This document shows, piece after piece, positions 58,908 to 64,000 of a DNA stretch of 64,000 nucleotides (position 1 is its first letter; each line of letters begins with the position of its first letter). The stretch covers positions 1,573,757 through 1,637,756 of the forward strand of contig NZ_OY763408.1 of assembly GCF_963667405.1 (NCBI RefSeq). The letters are read 5' to 3'. Below the pieces are notes generated by a model that had not been told where the DNA came from, ran no database searches, and worked only from the letters and a program-made list of their open reading frames with translations. The stretch comes from an uncultured Sphaerochaeta sp. Lineage in GTDB: Bacteria; Spirochaetota; Spirochaetia; Sphaerochaetales; Sphaerochaetaceae. The position numbers and the translations under genes were made by a program.

Positions 58908-60233
58908 ATGAAGGTTCTGATCTTCGGCTTGGGAATGCATGGGGGTGGCTTTGCTGCTGCATCCTATTTCCTTGATCATGGAGATGAAGTGCGCATTACG
59001 GACTTGAAGGGTGCCTGCGATCTGGGCTCTGAGATGGAAGCACTGGCACTTCGAGGTGCTGTGTGCATTTCAGGAACCCATCGATCGGAGGATTTCCTCT
59101 GGGCCGACATTGTCGTCAAGAATCCCGCCATCCCCCCCAACCACCCGATGCTCAGCCATGCTCGCATGATCGTGAATGACTTTGCTTGGCTCTTCTCCAG
59201 TCCTTGGTGCGAACAGGTGAAGATCATTGCAATAACAGGAACCAAGGGAAAGACCACCACCAGTGCAGCAGTCGCCCATGTATTGCAAGAACTTGGGTAT
59301 GAGGCGATGCAGTGCGGCAATATGGGTATCAGTGCATTCTCGGTGCTTCGCGAGTGGGAACGCAGGCATGATAGCGGAAGAGCCCTTCCCGACTACCTGG
59401 TCTGTGAATTCTCCTCCTGGCAGATCCGCGACACGGTGCAGGCAATGCATGGCCAGCTCCCTCCGATGGAAATCTGTGCTTTGACCAATTTCTATCCGGA
59501 TCACCTCAATTCATATGAGTCCATTGAACGGTATCTGGAAGATAAGCTGGAGCTGTTCACCGAACAGGTACGGATGGCCGTCATCCCCGATGTCATGGCC
59601 GAGAGAATCAGAAAACAGACCAAGCTTGACCGCCGTCACATCCGGGGCATCGACCGCTCCTGCCCGAAAGAACTGGAGCAACAACCCCATCTCAAGAGTG
59701 CCTACACCATCCTCCTTGCCCTGGGACTCAAATACAAGTCCATCCTCAAGGCGCTGGAGAGCTTTCAGGGGGTTCCCCATCGCATTGAGCAGGTGGGAAC
59801 ACTTGGAAACATCCTGTTCGTAAACGACAGTGCAGCCACCATTCCCGAGGCTGTACACTTCTCCTATGCCAAATTCCGGACGATGGCAGTCCACCTCATC
59901 TGCGGGGGGACGGACAAGAACCTTAAAAGCGATGCAATGCTTGAGGAAGTCCTCCATGCAAGCAGTGTCTCGTTGCTTGACGGAAGCTTTACCCAGAACA
60001 AGCTGATTCCTCTCCTGAAGGAACACCATATTGCCTACCTTGGACCATTCAAGGCCATGGGAGATGCGCTTCAGGCAAGTCTGGACGCTGCCCTGGAGAA
60101 GCAGAAAGACCTTCCAGACCTACCCCAGGCAATCCTGCTCAGCCCGGGCAGCGCCTCCTTTGAGCTCTTTGCAAATGAGTTTGACCGGGGCAACCAGTTC
60201 AAGAATTTGGTTGGACTCCTTCTTGAGGCCTGA
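58908..60233 (+). CDS. murD: UDP-N-acetylmuramoyl-L-alanine--D-glutamate ligase
   Basis: This 441-residue cytosolic ligase adds D-Glu to UDP-MurNAc-L-Ala in peptidoglycan synthesis. It has an N-terminal UDP-binding Rossmann-like domain (VLIFGLGMHG), the ATP site TGTKGKTTT at residues 110-118, ALTNFYPDHLN and the C-terminal domain with the FVNDSAATIPEA and ICGGTDKN segments. It is not in a mur-fts cluster. RBS GGGGGAG. It overlaps the convergent FemAB gene by 35 bases. Confidence 0.92.
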   Translation: MKVLIFGLGMHGGGFAAASYFLDHGDEVRITDLKGACDLGSEMEALALRGAVCISGTHRSEDFLWADIVVKNPAIPPNHPMLSHARMIVNDFAWLFSSPWCEQVKIIAITGTKGKTTTSAAVAHVLQELGYEAMQCGNMGISAFSVLREWERRHDSGRALPDYLVCEFSSWQIRDTVQAMHGQLPPMEICALTNFYPDHLNSYESIERYLEDKLELFTEQVRMAVIPDVMAERIRKQTKLDRRHIRGIDRSCPKELEQQPHLKSAYTILLALGLKYKSILKALESFQGVPHRIEQVGTLGNILFVNDSAATIPEAVHFSYAKFRTMAVHLICGGTDKNLKSDAMLEEVLHASSVSLLDGSFTQNKLIPLLKEHHIAYLGPFKAMGDALQASLDAALEKQKDLPDLPQAILLSPGSASFELFANEFDRGNQFKNLVGLLLEA

Positions 60234-61245
60234 CTTTCCGTTTCAGGCGATACCGGATCCGCTCAGAAATCGTGTAGACTTTCCATAAAAGAAATCGATA
60301 GACATAGTCTGTTGAGGGTGTCCGATAACAGCTCTGTCCGCCAAAAGAAAGCTTGAAAATTTCCAAACCGGCAAGATGACTACCCCTGCCCTTCGGCCCC
60401 GATATCCCGTACAGATCATAGAAAGAGCAACCACGTTCACAGGCCATCCTGATTGCATAGTCCTGCAAGGGATGTGAGCAGGTAACCCCATCCAAGCGAA
60501 GCGAAGCACCATAGAGATAGGTCGCTTCGACAGGGGAAAACACTACGATGAGGCCCCCGACAATCTTTCGGTTCTGCGTGGCCAGCAACAGCTTTGAGGA
60601 GATATCCCCCCGTACTTTGCCATCAAGGGTAAGCAATGCTTTGAGATATTTTGACGACCGGGGGCTGAACCCATCGCGTCTTGAGGTCTCAAGATAGATA
60701 TCATACCACCTCCTGAAGGTGGCATCATCACCTGCCCAGAGACCTACCTCCACACTCTGGCTTGCCTTGCGCAGTGCACGCTTGGCCCGGTCACGATACC
60801 CAAGCTTCACCGCCTGATACCCCCATTTCAGGTTGATCCTAACCGTTGCCTCGGGTTGCACACTCTCAGAGAGGGTGCGCAAGCGAGGGCCAGCCAGATG
60901 AAGAACATTCTCATCATTGACTTCATCAAAGGGAAGATCGAAGCGCAATGCGAACACGAAGGGAGGCAGGAGCGGCTTGAGTTGCTTTGACAGCTGGCGG
61001 ATGCATTCATTTGCCTGTGTCACCCCAAGTGCCTGCAAGTCCGGGCCGAAGGGAATGTAGGCAAGATTCCAGAGAAGAAACACTTGCTTCACCAGCACAA
61101 GCACGCTTTGCGTCCGCCCTTCCCATTCCACTTCAAAGGCATGGGGCTTCCAGAGCGAACCATGTTTGAGGGCAGCCCAAAAACTGCTCTGCATGGCAGG
61201 CCCGGTGCATACGAATTTCTTGTAATCTATCGGCCGAACTACCAT
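60199..61245 (-). CDS. FemAB/FemX-family aminoacyl- or peptidyl-transferase
   Basis: This 348-residue GNAT-fold protein is of the lipid II:glycine glycyltransferase family. It shows WDYG-like YDLYGISGPKGRGSHLAGLEIFKLSFGG near the C-terminus, KWGYQAVKLGYRDRAKRALRKA and VGGLIVVFSPVEATYLYGAS. Such enzymes transfer amino acids from aminoacyl-tRNA to peptidoglycan precursors. Opposite murD, a cell-wall role is reasonable. The start at 61245 follows AAAGGAAGAGAGG. A metG terminator lies 24 bases upstream, so its own promoter or readthrough is needed. Confidence 0.8.
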   Translation of the reverse strand: MVVRPIDYKKFVCTGPAMQSSFWAALKHGSLWKPHAFEVEWEGRTQSVLVLVKQVFLLWNLAYIPFGPDLQALGVTQANECIRQLSKQLKPLLPPFVFALRFDLPFDEVNDENVLHLAGPRLRTLSESVQPEATVRINLKWGYQAVKLGYRDRAKRALRKASQSVEVGLWAGDDATFRRWYDIYLETSRRDGFSPRSSKYLKALLTLDGKVRGDISSKLLLATQNRKIVGGLIVVFSPVEATYLYGASLRLDGVTCSHPLQDYAIRMACERGCSFYDLYGISGPKGRGSHLAGLEIFKLSFGGQSCYRTPSTDYVYRFLLWKVYTISERIRYRLKRKVRPQEGVQPNS

Positions 61246-61269
61246 CCTCTCTTCCTTTCCCAAAGATGC

Positions 61270-61293
61270 AAAAAGGGGCCATTCAGGCCCCCT
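61270..61293 (-). terminator. metG terminator
   Basis: On the minus strand AAGGGGGCC-TGAAT-GGCCCC is followed by TTTTT. It lies 24 bases after the metG stop and 24 bases before the FemAB start codon. Confidence 0.88.
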
Positions 61294-61317
61294 TGCAGTT
61301 ACTGTCAGACCGATGTA

Positions 61318-63540
61318 TCAACCAACAGGGCCGTTCAGATACTTCTTGGAGGTCACATACACCCCATCCTTGCCAAGAGGCTTGCCATCGATCTTCACCA
61401 CGCCGTCCTCAGCTACGATGGGCATGGAGAAGAAGTGGTCTGCCTTCACATACGGCAGGGCATCCTGGGGACCTTCATGCCCTTCAGGAAGCAGAACTGT
61501 GCCGACCTCGAACTGGGGAACAAACAGCACTTCACAAGTGGTATGTTCCTCGGCGGCAGGATCGCTGGCAGCAAGCAGCATGCCATAGCTCTTCACCCCG
61601 CGGAAATTGGCGGGCTTGAGGTTGCTGACCAGCACAATCTGCTGGGATTGCAACTCTTCTGCAGTATAGTAAGGAACGATTGAGCTGACGATGGTGCGCG
61701 GCTCCTCTTCCTTCACATCAAGGGTGAGAATGTAAAGCTTGTCTCCCTGGGGATGCTTCTCGACATTGACTATTTTGGCCACCTTCAGGATGACACGCTT
61801 CGCGAACTGCTCGGCCAGGCTCACCTGATCCATTTCTTGTTCCATGGTTTTCTGTACTTCCTTGGTATTGGTTTGCTCTTTTTGCTTGCGCTCTTCCTGT
61901 GATCCACTGAATCGGGTGCGCAATTCTTCGATCAAGACATCTTCCAGCTTGGTGAAGAGCAGCTCAGGCTCGGCAAAGCCGGTGATCCCGGTTGTGGTTC
62001 CCACCGCGTTCCACCGAACATCCTTGCAGCCCAGGAAGGAGAGCATCCGCACACTGGTGGTAGGCAGGAACGGCTCGACCATGACCGCCAGGTCCCTGAT
62101 GAGGTAGACCAAGGTCTTGAGCAGGCTCATTGCCTTCCCGGGATCCTGCGTGCGCATTTTCCACGGCTCCCCATCCTGGAAAGCCTTGTTCCCGATTGAG
62201 GAGAGTGCGAGAATCTGCCTGAGGCCCTCACGCTCTTCCGAGCGCTCCATCAAAGCATCGATCTCAGCTTCCTTTGTCCTGATCTGCTCGTGCAACTGCT
62301 CGTCAATGGGAGCCGAAAGCAGCGCATTGTCGGGATAGAATCTCCTGACGAAGGTCAGGGTCCGGTTGACCAGATTCGAAAGATTGCCGATCAGCTCCCC
62401 ATTCACCTTCTCCTGGAAGTCTGCCCAGGTGAAGGTGACGTCACTCTTCTCAGGACGGTTGTAGAACATGTAGAACCGCCACACGTCGGCGGGAATGCCG
62501 GTATCCTGCACATCATTTCCGAAAATGCCGATGCCAAGGCTCTTGCTGAACTTTCCCCCCTCATAATTGAGGTACTCGGTACTGCTCATATGATGCAACA
62601 TCGTCCACTTTTCTCCGCTTGCAAGCTGGCAGGAGGGGAAAATGACCGTATGGAACGGGATATTGTCTTTCCCGATGAACTGGAAAAGCTCAACGTTATC
62701 CGGGTTCTGCCACCATGTTTTCCAATCCTTGGTGGCATTTGCACTGATGGAGACGTACCCGATGGGTGCGTCAAACCAGACGTAGAAAACCTTGTCCTCG
62801 TAGCCGGGTTTCGGCACGGGGATACCCCACTTGAGATCACGGGTGATACAACGCTCTTTCAGCCCGTCACGAATCCAGGATTTCGTAACCTGAACCGCAT
62901 TGTTGGCCCAGAAGCCCTCCTTGCTGGCCTTCTCCATCCATGTCTCCAGAAGAGGAAGTGCCTTGGGAAGATCTATATAGAGGTGTTTGGTCTTTTTGGG
63001 AATCGGGGTTGTGCCGCATACGCCGCAACGGGGATTGATGAGCTCCACCGGATCGAGCAGGGTCTGGCAACTGTCACATTGGTCTCCCCTGGCTCCCTCA
63101 CTGTGGCAATGGGGGCAAGTCCCTTCGACGAAACGATCTGCCAGGAATCGGTCGCAACTTGGGCAGTAGAGCTGCTCCAGTTCGTGCTCACTGACATACC
63201 CTGCAGCATCGACCTTCTTGAAAATGTCCTGCACAATGGAGGTCTGCTCATCGGTGCTGGTACGACCGAAGTAATCAAAGCTGATGTTGAACCAGGCATA
63301 GATGTCGCGGTGGATCGCATGATATCGGTCGCACAGCTCGCGGGGGGTTACCCCCTCCTTCAAGGCCCTGGTCTCGGTGGCGGTACCGTATTCATCGGTA
63401 CCGCAGATATACAGCGTCTCATACCCCTTCGAACGGCAGAAACGGGCAAAGACATCAGCAGAAAGCACTTGGGTAAGGTTACCCAGATGCGGAATATTGT
63501 TCACATAGGGAAGTGCACTGGTAACAAGTCTCTTTTTCAT
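61318..63540 (-). CDS. metG: methionyl-tRNA synthetase
   Basis: This 740-residue class I synthetase shows HLGN at residues 18-21, KFSKS near 340, and a connective domain with four Cys pairs (CPSC, CPHC, CDSC, CGVC) for two zinc ions, the E. coli/archaeal type. The C-terminal part (about 590-740) is a tRNA-binding domain of Trbp111 type (AKIVNVEKHPQGDKLYILTLDV). Start taken as 63540; the in-frame ATG at 63549 lies in the -10 box. No Shine-Dalgarno is present: the mRNA seems leaderless. Confidence 0.96.
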   Translation of the reverse strand: MKKRLVTSALPYVNNIPHLGNLTQVLSADVFARFCRSKGYETLYICGTDEYGTATETRALKEGVTPRELCDRYHAIHRDIYAWFNISFDYFGRTSTDEQTSIVQDIFKKVDAAGYVSEHELEQLYCPSCDRFLADRFVEGTCPHCHSEGARGDQCDSCQTLLDPVELINPRCGVCGTTPIPKKTKHLYIDLPKALPLLETWMEKASKEGFWANNAVQVTKSWIRDGLKERCITRDLKWGIPVPKPGYEDKVFYVWFDAPIGYVSISANATKDWKTWWQNPDNVELFQFIGKDNIPFHTVIFPSCQLASGEKWTMLHHMSSTEYLNYEGGKFSKSLGIGIFGNDVQDTGIPADVWRFYMFYNRPEKSDVTFTWADFQEKVNGELIGNLSNLVNRTLTFVRRFYPDNALLSAPIDEQLHEQIRTKEAEIDALMERSEEREGLRQILALSSIGNKAFQDGEPWKMRTQDPGKAMSLLKTLVYLIRDLAVMVEPFLPTTSVRMLSFLGCKDVRWNAVGTTTGITGFAEPELLFTKLEDVLIEELRTRFSGSQEERKQKEQTNTKEVQKTMEQEMDQVSLAEQFAKRVILKVAKIVNVEKHPQGDKLYILTLDVKEEEPRTIVSSIVPYYTAEELQSQQIVLVSNLKPANFRGVKSYGMLLAASDPAAEEHTTCEVLFVPQFEVGTVLLPEGHEGPQDALPYVKADHFFSMPIVAEDGVVKIDGKPLGKDGVYVTSKKYLNGPVG

Positions 63541-63547
63541 AGGGGAC

Positions 63548-63576
63548 ATAATAGACCGCTGGGACGTTTATTTCAA
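63548..63576 (-). promoter_or_regulatory. metG promoter (predicts a leaderless mRNA)
   Basis: Minus strand TTGAAA (63576-63571), 17 bases, TATTAT (63553-63548). The start codon ATG at 63540 is 7 bases after the -10, so transcription begins at the start codon. Confidence 0.7.
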
Positions 63577-63610
63577 TGGCAAAGCGATGATTGTATCCAA
63601 GATTGCATCC

Positions 63611-63639
63611 TTGACTCTAGGCTTCAGCGTAAGTACATT
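63611..63639 (+). promoter_or_regulatory. hflK promoter
   Basis: TTGACT, 17 bases, TACATT, starting about 25 bases before the hflK start codon. Confidence 0.68.
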
Positions 63640-63670
63640 GAAAAGGTGCCACGGCACACCAAGGAGATAC

Positions 63671-64000
63671 CATGGATACCATGCAGCAACCACCGAGACC
63701 TGCGCGAAAGGTACGGAACATCAGCCCGAAGCTGGTGATCTGGATCATCGTCGCCGTAGTGCTCGTCATGTTGGTTCTCAGCAGTTTCTTCGTCGTAGAC
63801 CAGACCGAACAGGCTGTTGTGCTCCGCCTCGGCAAGTACAACCGCACCGTCGGCCCGGGCTTGCAGACAAAGATTCCCCTGGGAATCGAGGCCAGCTACA
63901 ATGTACCGACCCAGGTCGTCCAGACGATGACCTTCGGCTACAGGAGCAACAGCAGCACCTCACCACTTTTCGGCAATACCGACTACACCAATGAGTCTTT
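63671..64000 (+). CDS. hflK: HflK-like SPFH-domain protein, 5' part (cut by right edge)
   Basis: The first 110 residues are visible. A basic, Pro-rich cytosolic N-terminus (about 1-20), one transmembrane helix (about 22-44: LVIWIIVAVVLVMLVLSSFF), and the SPFH entry VVDQTEQAVVLRLGKYNRTVGPGLQTKIP, the HflK signature. HflK with HflC forms a membrane ring around the FtsH protease. The start at 63671 has AAGGAG upstream. An overlapping frame in another phase is an artefact. The remainder and any hflC lie beyond the window. Confidence 0.9.

Noticed and set aside
63587..63994. 135-codon frame at the right end.
   Set aside because: Different phase from the HflK frame, which has the SPFH signature, a transmembrane helix and an AAGGAG site.

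Overview
The window is a contiguous piece of a bacterial chromosome with moderate-to-high GC content. It most likely comes from a spirochaete of the Spirochaetales/Sphaerochaeta type. That placement is inferred from the gene set: an XPB-type helicase beside an XPB-N-like partner, a fused AroD-AroE enzyme, several EF-G paralogues, an S2 protein with a long acidic tail, and rRNA operons whose spacers carry tRNA-Ala or a tRNA relic. No phage, integrase, insertion sequence or CRISPR array was seen. Recognisable promoters are sigma70-like (TTGACA, 16-18 bp, TATAAT-like).

Positions 1-10.2 kb hold two tandem rRNA operons, both read on the minus strand. The upstream one (copy B) is 16S 9859-8320, spacer with a 47-nt tRNA-like relic, 23S 8087-5153, and two tandem 5S genes. 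The downstream one (copy A) is 16S 3827-2288, tRNA-Ala(TGC), and a 23S cut by the left edge. The copies are nearly identical in the mature RNAs. Each has the same two promoter candidates inside otherwise diverging upstream DNA.

Positions 10.3-29.4 kb are mixed housekeeping and accessory metabolism: a MATE exporter, a divergent ComM-like AAA protein starting inside a long inverted repeat, tRNA-Lys and tRNA-Glu, a cation/proton antiporter, an M42 aminopeptidase, an aldehyde dehydrogenase with a secreted helical protein, a pentose isomerase/AraD pair, a CLC-family transporter (probably fluoride type), a Zn/Cd/Pb P-type ATPase with a palindromic operator on its promoter, and two EF-G-family GTPases flanking an XRE regulator.

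Positions 29.4-47.8 kb carry trmB-mfd, an IMPase-family phosphatase, an overlapping trio (ACT-domain protein, THEP1-like NTPase, YhhQ-type queuosine-precursor transporter), nrdR convergent with and overlapping a dGTPase, and a tightly packed plus-strand run (membrane protein, aroK, aroC, XPB helicase, XPB-N-like partner) facing aroDE. An ABC-F protein and Maf follow.

Positions 47.8-54.3 kb form the classical rpsB-tsf-frr-uppS-cdsA-dxr-rseP cluster (translation, then undecaprenyl, phospholipid and isoprenoid synthesis and envelope-stress proteolysis). It meets the convergent rpsF-ssb-rpsR-DUF2232-rplI-dnaB operon (58.4-54.3 kb). Between rpsF and murD is a complete small transcription unit for a 29-residue basic protein of the mS38/COX24 type. 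The right end has murD, a FemAB-type transferase, metG (apparently leaderless) and the start of hflK.

The least ordinary signals are the tRNA-like relic, the 29-residue ribosomal-type gene, the two promoters that predict leaderless mRNAs, the hairpin at the comM-like start, the heavy-metal operator, and the XPB plus XPB-N pair embedded in an aromatic-amino-acid operon.
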